Positions 55,262-62,239 of a DNA stretch of 64,000 nucleotides are shown piece after piece. The position numbers and the translations under genes were made by a program. Below the pieces are notes generated by a model. The model ran no database searches. It worked only from the letters and a program-made list of their open reading frames with translations, and was not told the DNA's origin. The stretch is from NCBI RefSeq assembly GCF_002270355.1, contig NZ_NJFZ01000015.1, positions 295,042 to 359,041 on the forward strand, given 5' to 3'. The DNA is from Flectobacillus sp. BAB-3569. GTDB taxonomy: Bacteria > Bacteroidota > Bacteroidia > Cytophagales > Spirosomataceae. How positions within the stretch are numbered: position 1 is the stretch's first letter; each line of letters opens with the position of its first letter.

Positions 55262-55831
55262 TTAAATCTCTTCTTTCAGCAATTTTTCTACCACTTCAGG
55301 GAAGTGCTTATGCTCTAACACTTGTCCTTTTTTAGCTACATCTTCAGGAGTATCGGTAGGAGTTACGGGATATGATGCTTGAAAAATAATAGCTCCTTCA
55401 TCATAATGTTCGTTCACAAAGTGAATCGTAATACCCGATTCGGTTTCTTTATTTTCCACCACAGCTTCGTGAACAAAATGTCCATACATGCCTTTTCCTC
55501 CAAATTTAGGTAATAAGGCAGGATGAATATTGATGATTTTGTTAGGAAATGCCGCCACCAAATTCGAAGGAATCAACCACAAGAAACCTGCTAAAACTAC
55601 CCAATCAATTTCATTTTCTTTCAATAAGTCTACAATCTTATCTGACTTAAATTCGCTTCTATTAAACAATACCAAAGGAATATTCAAACGTTCGGCACGT
55701 TGGATTACACCAGCAGAAGGATTGTTACAAAGAATCAATTTGACTTGAGCCAAATCTGAATCTTTAAAATATTCAACCAAACGCTCGGCATTCGAGCCTG
55801 ATCCAGAGGCAAATACGGCAAGATTTTTCAA
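55262..55831 (-). CDS. purN: Phosphoribosylglycinamide formyltransferase PurN
   Basis: 189 residues, full family length. It transfers the formyl group of 10-formyl-tetrahydrofolate to GAR in the third step of purine synthesis. The N-terminal phosphate loop VFASGSGSNAERL, and the catalytic residues N101 and H103 in NIHPALLPKF, H137 region (SGITIHFVNEHYDEG) and D144 are all in place. It is not in an operon with purK-purE, which lie 1.9 kb away on the other strand. Confidence 0.95.
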   Translation of the reverse strand: MKNLAVFASGSGSNAERLVEYFKDSDLAQVKLILCNNPSAGVIQRAERLNIPLVLFNRSEFKSDKIVDLLKENEIDWVVLAGFLWLIPSNLVAAFPNKIINIHPALLPKFGGKGMYGHFVHEAVVENKETESGITIHFVNEHYDEGAIIFQASYPVTPTDTPEDVAKKGQVLEHKHFPEVVEKLLKEEI

Positions 55832-55922
55832 AATTTTTTGAGGGAGTTTTATTCTACATTTTTTTACAAATTTATAGGATACGTTCCAACCATACTACTG
55901 CATTTGTACTCTTTATTCAAAA

Positions 55923-56495
55923 ATGAAAAAGATTCTAAACTCGTTAACTGTAAAATTTATGAAAATTGGACTTCTATTTTTGCTTTTTATGATTGGTGCA
56001 AGTGCTTGTCATCCTATCGAAAATGATGCCTCTGCCAAAGGAAATATCGGTAATTTGGATAGCCTAAAAGGCACGTGGACACTCAAATATGTTTTCCTTG
56101 GCGATGTGATCGATCAACCGTGTTCATCTAGTAAAATGTCGCATGACATTACACTAAACATTACCAATCAACTAGTCGACAATACCACAGACACATTTGT
56201 CATCAACGGAAAATCAGCCGTTAATTCGATTTTTGGTGGACTGAAAATACTATCTTTTGATGAGAATACTCAGACTGGGAAAGCTGCTATAACACAATTA
56301 GGAAGTACTAAAATGGCAGGACCAGAAGATTTAATGAATTGCGAGTTACGATATTTCACGCTCTTAAACGCCACAAAAGATTTTAAAATATTTAGAGATA
56401 CTGACGGAAAAACGTACTTACATCTTGGCGACTTTAAGACTGATAATCAACCCTCTAGAAATGGTGGAATGTATTTAATTTATATCAAAAATTAA
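55923..56495 (+). CDS. META-like lipoprotein
   Basis: 190 residues from 55923, or 178 from the internal ATG at 55959, which gives a cleaner lipoprotein signal (MKIGLLFLLFMIGASAC). The mature part begins LDSLKGTWTLKYVFLG and contains INGKSAVNSIFGGLK and a final MYLIYIKN strand, the pattern of META/HslJ-like domains (L-x-G-T-W-x-L and F-x-I-x-G). Such domains occur in envelope lipoproteins linked to stress or resistance. The exact role is unknown. It is divergent from purN. Confidence 0.7.
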   Translation: MKKILNSLTVKFMKIGLLFLLFMIGASACHPIENDASAKGNIGNLDSLKGTWTLKYVFLGDVIDQPCSSSKMSHDITLNITNQLVDNTTDTFVINGKSAVNSIFGGLKILSFDENTQTGKAAITQLGSTKMAGPEDLMNCELRYFTLLNATKDFKIFRDTDGKTYLHLGDFKTDNQPSRNGGMYLIYIKN

Positions 56496-56639
56496 GATAT
56501 ACATTTTTAAACCTTTTTTGAAAATGTTGTCTTACTAAATAAATTTTGACATTACATCATTTTACCTACCAAGATATTACACCTAAAGAGGCTCTAACAC
56601 ACAATATGCACCTCTATTAAAGTTATCATTGAATGGGCT

Positions 56640-56802
56640 AAATACAAGGATGATTTGCTTTGTGGAAAAAATCCAGCTCTCTTAGATTGACAGCGTAATA
56701 GCCAGAATGCTTGTATTTCCTATTCGTTTTCAGACATTACACCGCTTAATGTATATAAAATTGCTTACTTCTAACCTATCGATGGGGCTACTTTGGTAGC
56801 CC
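56640..56802 (+). ncRNA. Possible structured small RNA ending in an intrinsic terminator
   Basis: A terminator-like hairpin GGGCTAC-TTTG-GTAGCCC (56785-56802) followed by TTTATTTTTC lies 290 bp past the META-like gene, too far to be an obvious terminator for it. Just upstream AAATACAAG (56640-56648) can pair with CTTGTATTT (56710-56718), enclosing GGAT...ATCC. I cannot assign a known RNA family. It could equally be the long 3' UTR of the META-like gene. Confidence 0.22.
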
Positions 56803-56890
56803 TTTATTTTTCAGGTATCATACCAAATTTAGTGATTTGTGATTGAGCGATTATTCGTTAAATCTACTGATGTATTATGCTGACATATTG

Positions 56891-56939
56891 TATCAAAAAA
56901 AGCGGTCGAAAAATCATTTTCGACCGCTTTTTTTTGATA
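56891..56939. terminator. GCGGTCG-family terminator, copy 4 (DUF6580 gene, bidirectional)
   Basis: TATCA7GCGGTCGAAAA (56891-56912) pairs with TTTTCGACCGCT8GATA (56917-56939) with one bulged base, then an AGACGCAAAGCACTACGTCTC hairpin (56963-56983) and AATAATTACTAAATCGCAATTC. The layout is as in the other module copies. Confidence 0.85.
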
Positions 56940-57065
56940 CTTTACTTCGGAAGAGTACATATTTAGACGCAAAGCACTACGTCTCTACTCATGAAATATA
57001 GATTTAAAAATAATTACTAAATCGCAATTCACTAATTAGAAGGTGACTCCTCTTGCGAAAGTACT

Positions 57066-57626
57066 TTAGTAAGCCAATGCACGAACCTGACGTTTAGCCG
57101 CCTCAAAAGCACCAAACATTACAGCTGAAAACAAAAGGTTACTCATCAAAGTATTTTTTACGTATGGAATTGCATTTGCGTAAGACAATGCCAAACCATT
57201 CATATCTTGTGTATAAAGCTTGCCTTCGGTCCAAACAAAAAAGTTAGAAACTAAGAAAAAAGCAAGCGTTCCCAACAAATTAGCGAATAATACATTTTGT
57301 GCAGTTACTTTTTTCAAAAGAAGAATACCAACTGTTACCATTACTGCAAAACTTACAAATACACCAGGCTCAATTCCAAAAGAGAAAGTTGGATAATATT
57401 CTTTGTAAACAACATTGTTCAACACCAAGTTTGAAAGCCACAATGCCAACATAGGAATAGCATACGACCAACGTTTGTTAGCGAAGTACGCGCCTCCAAA
57501 AAGTGCCATCGCTCCTACTGGAGAAAAGTTGGCTAAAGAAGGGGTTAAAAATAAAAAACGACTCAACGCAGCTACTGTAATCATTCCCACGATTACCCCA
57601 AAACGAAGGTTTATTGAATTTTTCAT
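57066..57626 (-). CDS. DUF6580-type membrane protein, putative transporter component
   Basis: 186 residues from the ATG at 57624-57626; a longer frame upstream only reads the antisense of purK and is rejected. Five to six membrane helices begin with FGVIVGMITVAALSRFLFL. The segment NFSPVGAMALFGGAYFANK is characteristic of this small family, which resembles the membrane (S-type) subunits of energy-coupling factor transporters. The substrate is unknown. It is divergent from purK with 103 bp between starts. Confidence 0.78.
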   Translation of the reverse strand: MKNSINLRFGVIVGMITVAALSRFLFLTPSLANFSPVGAMALFGGAYFANKRWSYAIPMLALWLSNLVLNNVVYKEYYPTFSFGIEPGVFVSFAVMVTVGILLLKKVTAQNVLFANLLGTLAFFLVSNFFVWTEGKLYTQDMNGLALSYANAIPYVKNTLMSNLLFSAVMFGAFEAAKRQVRALAY

Positions 57627-57680
57627 GAAATGTCTTGATTTGATACACAACAAATTTAATAACCTTTCAATATTTAGCAG

Positions 57681-57688
57681 TAATTTTG
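57681..57688 (+). promoter_or_regulatory. Candidate -7 element of purK-purE
   Basis: TAATTTTG matches TAnnTTTG, 49 bp before the purK start. TTTC lies 16 bp upstream in place of the -33 element. Confidence 0.4.
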
Positions 57689-57729
57689 GGGTATAAATAA
57701 ACACGATTCTTGATTTCGTGCTACAAATC

Positions 57730-58869
57730 ATGCCAGTATTCTCGAAAAATTTCAAATTAGGCCTTTTAGGCGGTGGCCAGTTAGGCCGTATGATGCTCCA
57801 AGCTGCTATCGATTTAGACATCCATGTGAAGGCGCTCGATCCAGATCCCAACGCTCCATGTGCTAAAATTGCACCTGAGTTTGTCTGTGGTTCATTCTTG
57901 GATTTTGATACCGTATATGCTTTCGGTCAAGACTGTGAAGTAATAACCATCGAAATCGAAAATGTCAATCTCGATGCTTTGAAAAAACTTCAGTCTGAAG
58001 GTAAGAAGGTATTCCCTCAACCAGAAGTATTAGAGTTGATTCAAGACAAACGTATCCAGAAGCAGTTCTATCGTGATCATCAATTACCGACAGCAGATTT
58101 TGTCTTGACCGACAATGCCGAAGCTGTTGCAGCCAATGTTGATTTCTTGCCAGCGTTCAATAAACTAGGGCGTGGTGGATACGATGGGAAAGGCGTTCAG
58201 CGCATCAGCTCAGCCGAGGATGTGCACCTTGCCTTTACAGAACCGAGTCTTTTAGAAAAAGCTGTAGACTTTGCAAAAGAAATCGCTGTTATCGTTGCTC
58301 GTAATGAACAAGGTGAATGTAAAACCTTCCCTACGGTAGAGTGTGTGTTCCATCCTGTTCACAATTTGGTTGAGTATCTTTTCGCTCCAGCAGACGTTTC
58401 GGAAGAAATTAGCGAAAAAGCAAAAGCGATTGCCATAGAAACTGCCGAAAAGTTAGGGATTGTAGGATTACTTGCAGTCGAACTATTTTTGACAAAAGAT
58501 GGAGAAGTACTAATCAACGAAGTAGCTCCTCGTACTCACAACAGTGGTCACCACACGATTCGTGCGAACCATACTTCGCAGTTTGAGCAACATTTACGTG
58601 CCGTTTTAGGATTGCCACTTGGTGATACTACTGCTCATAGCACTGCTGCGATGGTAAATCTTTTAGGCGAAGATGGTTATTCGGGCGACGCTCTATATGA
58701 AGGTATGTCCGACGTTTTGAGTGTTGCAGGCGTGTATCCATTTTTATATGGTAAAACTACAACAAAACCATTCCGCAAAATGGGACACGTTACTGTTGTA
58801 GAAAATGACCTAGCAAAACTGAAAGAAAAAGTAGATTTCGTGAAAAACACGTTGAAAGTAATCGCATAA
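57730..58869 (+). CDS. purK: 5-(carboxyamino)imidazole ribonucleotide synthase PurK
   Basis: 379 residues from the ATG at 57730; an upstream GTG at 57718 would add four residues. It makes N5-CAIR from AIR, bicarbonate and ATP. The ATP-grasp features are LGLLGGGQLGRMMLQAAIDL at the start, FNKLGRGGYDGKGVQRI (ATP loop), and the E-x-N / INEVAPRTHNSGHHTIRAN active-site segment. The gene precedes purE by 42 bp and the two form an operon. Confidence 0.95.
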   Translation: MPVFSKNFKLGLLGGGQLGRMMLQAAIDLDIHVKALDPDPNAPCAKIAPEFVCGSFLDFDTVYAFGQDCEVITIEIENVNLDALKKLQSEGKKVFPQPEVLELIQDKRIQKQFYRDHQLPTADFVLTDNAEAVAANVDFLPAFNKLGRGGYDGKGVQRISSAEDVHLAFTEPSLLEKAVDFAKEIAVIVARNEQGECKTFPTVECVFHPVHNLVEYLFAPADVSEEISEKAKAIAIETAEKLGIVGLLAVELFLTKDGEVLINEVAPRTHNSGHHTIRANHTSQFEQHLRAVLGLPLGDTTAHSTAAMVNLLGEDGYSGDALYEGMSDVLSVAGVYPFLYGKTTTKPFRKMGHVTVVENDLAKLKEKVDFVKNTLKVIA

Positions 58870-58911
58870 ATTATTAGTCGTCATTTCATTCATAAAAATC
58901 AATACATTCCA

Positions 58912-59400
58912 ATGGTAGGAATCATCATGGGTAGCATCTCTGACTTAAAAGTTATGCAAGAAGCTGCCGACGTTATCAAAGAATTAGGCGTAGACTACGA
59001 AATCGATATTGTATCGGCACACCGTACACCCATCAAAATGGTTGAATATGCCCAAACAGCTCGTGAACGTGGTATTAAAGTAATCATTGCTGGCGCTGGT
59101 GGTGCTGCGCACTTGCCAGGAATGGTAGCTTCTGTTACTACTTTACCAGTAATTGGTGTACCAGTAAAATCATCTAATTCTATTGATGGATGGGATTCTG
59201 TACTTTCTATTTTGCAGATGCCATCTGGCGTTCCTGTGGCTACAGTTGCGTTGAATGGCGCTAAAAATGCAGGGATCTTAGCTGTGCAAATGTTAGGTAT
59301 CGAAAACCCTACGATTGCCGAAACTTTGGCTGAGTACAAAAAACAGCTAAGTAGCAAGGTAGACGATATGGTTACTGAATTGAAAAAAACCATTCAATAA
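58912..59400 (+). CDS. purE: N5-CAIR mutase PurE
   Basis: 162 residues, class I PurE length. It converts N5-CAIR to CAIR, directly after PurK. The motifs [26 protein letters not shown] with catalytic H37, and [17 protein letters not shown] are all present. The SAHRTP histidine and the presence of PurK mark it as the N5-CAIR mutase rather than the AIR carboxylase. Confidence 0.96.
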   Translation: MVGIIMGSISDLKVMQEAADVIKELGVDYEIDIVSAHRTPIKMVEYAQTARERGIKVIIAGAGGAAHLPGMVASVTTLPVIGVPVKSSNSIDGWDSVLSILQMPSGVPVATVALNGAKNAGILAVQMLGIENPTIAETLAEYKKQLSSKVDDMVTELKKTIQ

Positions 59401-59506
59401 ATTATTTATCAAAAATCTCTTTCCCTTACAAGTTCAATCGTTAACTTAGGAAAGATTATTGGGATATGCTAAATCCTAGTATTTTGCCCTAATTAACCTT
59501 ACGAAG

Positions 59507-60211
59507 ATGGAAGACAAAAGAAACCCTCGACCAGTTGAAGAAAGTTCTCAAGTCCCTAACATTACTCTATTAGTATTATTGGGATTGATTGCTGCGTTAC
59601 TCTATGTTGGCTGGCAATACTTAAAGGAAGATTCTATTTCGGACAACGAACTTACCAATGCTGGCACAGACAGCATTGCTGTGATTGACAATAATAGAGA
59701 ATCTCCAGTTGTAGCTGAAGCAGCTTCTGATGAAGAAAGTGAAAATCAAGAAAAAGCAAAGGAGTCAGAAGAAAACAAAACAGATCGTAAAGAGGAACAT
59801 AAAAAAGAAGTAAAGAAAGAGAAAAAATCTGAGTCTAAAGAAAAAACTCCGACTAAAACTAAAGTGGAGAAAAGCACGGATAGCAAAGCATCTGATGCTA
59901 GCCTAGGCAAAGGCGAAACAATCACTCACGTGGTGCAAGCAGGCGAAACTTTCTTTGGAATTGCCAACCGATATAATCTTAAATGGCAATCTCTTCAAAA
60001 ACTCAACCCTAGTGTAAATCCAGAAGGCATCAAAGTTGGAGTTACAAAATTAAAGGTCAGAGTACTGAAAGTTCATACCGTTGGCTCAGGCGATGTACTT
60101 CGTGTTATTGCTCAAAAATATGGTGTTTCAAAAGCACTCATTATGCAAGCCAACAAAAAGACAAAAGATATTACCGAAAAAGGTGAAAAAATTATCATAC
60201 CATTAAATTAA
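59507..60211 (+). CDS. Membrane-anchored LysM protein
   Basis: 234 residues. One membrane helix (about 19-40, ITLLVLLGLIAALLYVGW) is followed by a highly charged E/K linker (about 70-128) and two LysM domains (about 139-183, THVVQAGETFFGIANRYNLK, and 188-232, VHTVGSGDVLRVIAQKYGVS). LysM binds the glycan chains of peptidoglycan, so the protein should link the inner membrane and the cell wall. No hydrolase domain is attached. It lies 106 bp after purE and may have its own promoter. Confidence 0.88.
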   Translation: MEDKRNPRPVEESSQVPNITLLVLLGLIAALLYVGWQYLKEDSISDNELTNAGTDSIAVIDNNRESPVVAEAASDEESENQEKAKESEENKTDRKEEHKKEVKKEKKSESKEKTPTKTKVEKSTDSKASDASLGKGETITHVVQAGETFFGIANRYNLKWQSLQKLNPSVNPEGIKVGVTKLKVRVLKVHTVGSGDVLRVIAQKYGVSKALIMQANKKTKDITEKGEKIIIPLN

Positions 60212-60253
60212 CTAAATAGGTCGTCCATTTACTATGACGACCTATTTAGTTAA
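60208..60253. terminator. 18-bp perfect hairpin overlapping the LysM gene stop
   Basis: TTAACTAAATAGGTCGTC (60208-60225) and GACGACCTATTTAGTTAA (60236-60253) pair without a mismatch around a 10-nt loop. The left arm contains the TAA stop of the LysM gene. There is no long T tract, so it may be a terminator or an mRNA-stabilising 3' hairpin. Confidence 0.7.
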
Positions 60254-60620
60254 TTTACAAAGGATTCTCCACATAAAAGTGTACACCCTATTACCTTGTT
60301 TTCTTCTTATTAATTTGTTATTTTCAGAACAAAATTTGATTTTTTTGTACAAAATTAAATATATTGGCTTTCACCTTTTTGGGGTTTTCCATTTACCTAA
60401 GCATCTATAATTTAAGCACCTTATCTTGTATCTTATCATGTCCTTATTTCTAGAACAATCTCCTACATTGTTTCGATTATGTAAAAGGGAGTTGTTAGTT
60501 AGCCGTATTTCAGTTATTAGTATAAATGTATAATCAAAATGGTACAATCAATGTGTACCACAGATATAGTATTAGTTTAATCTTTCCTGTTACTTAGAAT
60601 CTATTATCTAGCCTTTATTT
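60254..60620. other. 367-bp gap with several GTAC-centred palindromes
   Basis: No gene is visible. GTGTACAC (60279-60286), a TTGTACAA near 60347, and the pair at 60541-60559 share a T/G-GTAC-A/C core. They may be sites for one regulator of the downstream LytTR gene. Confidence 0.4.
60541..60559. promoter_or_regulatory. GGTACA-N7-TGTACC inverted repeat upstream of the LytTR gene
   Basis: GGTACA (60541-60546) and TGTACC (60554-60559) are perfect inverted copies one helical turn apart, about 62 bp before the LytTR start. This is the form of a dimeric regulator site. LytTR proteins usually prefer direct repeats, so the binder is not clear. Confidence 0.35.
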
Positions 60621-61334
60621 ATGAGACCTGTTCAATTTTACAGCCTGTATATTGATTTAACCCAAGACATACGTTTAGAGCTTGACGTATTTCCCAGAAA
60701 CATATCATTTTACTTCACAAATGCATCCTCATTGGATCATGCAAGGAACCTAATTGAGCAAGAATATTTTGAGGTGATTGTTTTTAATGTCGATAATGTT
60801 GGCGAAGAAGAAGTTCGCTTAATTGCAGACATTCCTAAAAATACCTCTATCATCGTTATATCTAATGATTACGACACTATTTTTGATCCCCATGATATAG
60901 ATAATGTTATTCTATTTACGCTAAAGCCAATCGATCCCGAGAAGTTACAAAACCTACTCATAAGATTTCTTAGTAAATATGTACTACCTAAGGTGAAGCA
61001 TCTTGACCATTTTGACTTTTTCTTTACTGGGTCAGAAATGACTAAAATAAATTTCAATGATATTTTTTATGTTGAAGCTGTAGGAACATTTTCTAATGTA
61101 TTTCTTCTTGATCAAGTCATTTTAGTAAAAGAATCTATTTCTTCACTAGAAGAACGTCTTCCTTCCAAAAATTTTGTTCGTTTACATCGCTCATTTATTA
61201 TCAATACCCAAAAAATTTTACGGATATCCTCAAAAGAAATTGAATTAAACAATGCTAAAAAATTACCTATTGGACGATCCTATCGTAACAAGATAGGATA
61301 CATTTCTTATTTAATTGATCGTTTACTAATATGA
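60621..61334 (+). CDS. LytTR DNA-binding protein with degenerate receiver domain
   Basis: 237 residues. The first 115 residues have the secondary structure order of a receiver domain, but the acidic pocket at the N-terminus is missing (FYSLYIDLTQD) and the phospho-acceptor position reads VIVFNVDNVG, with Asn56 where Asp is expected. The lysine (LKPID, K102) and a serine (S81) are kept. The LytTR domain (about 140-230) is intact: KINFNDIFYVEAVGTFSNVF, FVRLHRSFIINTQKI and LPIGRSYRNK. It is probably a phosphorylation-independent regulator. No kinase gene is adjacent. Confidence 0.85.
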   Translation: MRPVQFYSLYIDLTQDIRLELDVFPRNISFYFTNASSLDHARNLIEQEYFEVIVFNVDNVGEEEVRLIADIPKNTSIIVISNDYDTIFDPHDIDNVILFTLKPIDPEKLQNLLIRFLSKYVLPKVKHLDHFDFFFTGSEMTKINFNDIFYVEAVGTFSNVFLLDQVILVKESISSLEERLPSKNFVRLHRSFIINTQKILRISSKEIELNNAKKLPIGRSYRNKIGYISYLIDRLLI

Positions 61335-61372
61335 TTCTTACCTTAGAAATATTCTTATCCTCTTTAAAACAA

Positions 61373-61402
61373 AAATAAAGACTACGCTCGTAGTCTTTAT
61401 TT
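61373..61402 (+). terminator. Hairpin terminator after the LytTR gene
   Basis: AAATAAAGACTACG (61373-61386) pairs with CGTAGTCTTTATTT (61389-61402). Allowing a GCTC tetraloop leaves a 13-bp stem. It lies about 40 bp past the stop. Confidence 0.75.
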
Positions 61403-61509
61403 AACGATAAGTTCTATTATCATCCGCTCGCAACGAATTTCATCTATACTTCTATCTTTTGTATTTTTTAAGTCCTCCTTAGGCTCAAATATCTTTATTT
61501 TCCTTTGCT

Positions 61510-62184
61510 CTATCTTATTTTAGCTATTACCATTGGAACACATATCACAGGTGCGCACTCTGCAACACATACCACGTATGACAAGGGCATGATTCGACAA
61601 AAATCTGTACTCGGTAATGTTGTTATTTTTGTTCCAATTACTGCAGAGAGGGTTGTATTACACAATACATAATGGTTATACACTCCATTACTTAATCCTG
61701 AAAAGGTTGTGCCATTTTGTACTTGCTGGATTACTCCTCGACCATCTGTTAGTATATACTGAGGAGACAAACCTACTGAATTGGGTACTGTAACGCTATT
61801 GGTTGTCGTATTACAATCGCATATCGATAAATCAACTGCCGTACTCTTCAAACAGTGATCTATATCTCCCAGATTTTTCCCTATTTCTAGTGAGGGCAAA
61901 CTCGATTGTGTATTATCCCATGTTATTGCAACAGCTTTATAACTGCCAACGCCAACAGCATCTATGGTTCCTGAATTTACGACCGATTTATATCTGATAA
62001 TATTGCCTCCATCCACTAATACAACATAACTCACGATATTCGCTCCTACACTTTGGCCATTCAAGTTTAATTGGATTGTACCTGGTTTAAAATTGCAGCC
62101 CAAGCTTTGACCTAACATGGTATAACCACATATCATTAATAAAGATAATAACAGCAAGAAGCTTTTGGGAAAGTACTTTTTCAT
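61510..62184 (-). CDS. Secreted cysteine-rich protein of unknown function
   Basis: 224 residues from the ATG at 62184, which starts a good signal peptide (MKKYFPKSFLLLLSLLMICG). A longer frame would start inside the end of the upstream gene. The mature protein has about a dozen cysteines, many paired closely (CDCNT, YVVCVAECAPVICVP), and beta-rich segments such as GTIQLNLNGQ and GLSNGVYNHYVLC. No family is recognised. It begins 55 bp after the DUF11-repeat gene and is likely co-transcribed, so it may be secreted together with or attached to that protein. Confidence 0.75.
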   Translation of the reverse strand: MKKYFPKSFLLLLSLLMICGYTMLGQSLGCNFKPGTIQLNLNGQSVGANIVSYVVLVDGGNIIRYKSVVNSGTIDAVGVGSYKAVAITWDNTQSSLPSLEIGKNLGDIDHCLKSTAVDLSICDCNTTTNSVTVPNSVGLSPQYILTDGRGVIQQVQNGTTFSGLSNGVYNHYVLCNTTLSAVIGTKITTLPSTDFCRIMPLSYVVCVAECAPVICVPMVIAKIR

Positions 62185-62239
62185 AACACTGTCTTCTGTA
62201 GTATGATAGAGAGGGAGTTTTGCTCCCTCTCTTCTAGTC

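Larger units (their letters stand above)
56496..57065. other. 570-bp gap with two terminators and a possible RNA
   Basis: No protein gene is visible. It contains the structured segment 56640-56802 listed separately and copy 4 of the GCGGTCG 3' module (56891-57045). Confidence 0.5.

Noticed and set aside
57627..57851. N-terminal extension of the DUF6580 protein
   Set aside because: The added residues read the antisense of the purK start, and the membrane protein has a natural ATG at 57626.
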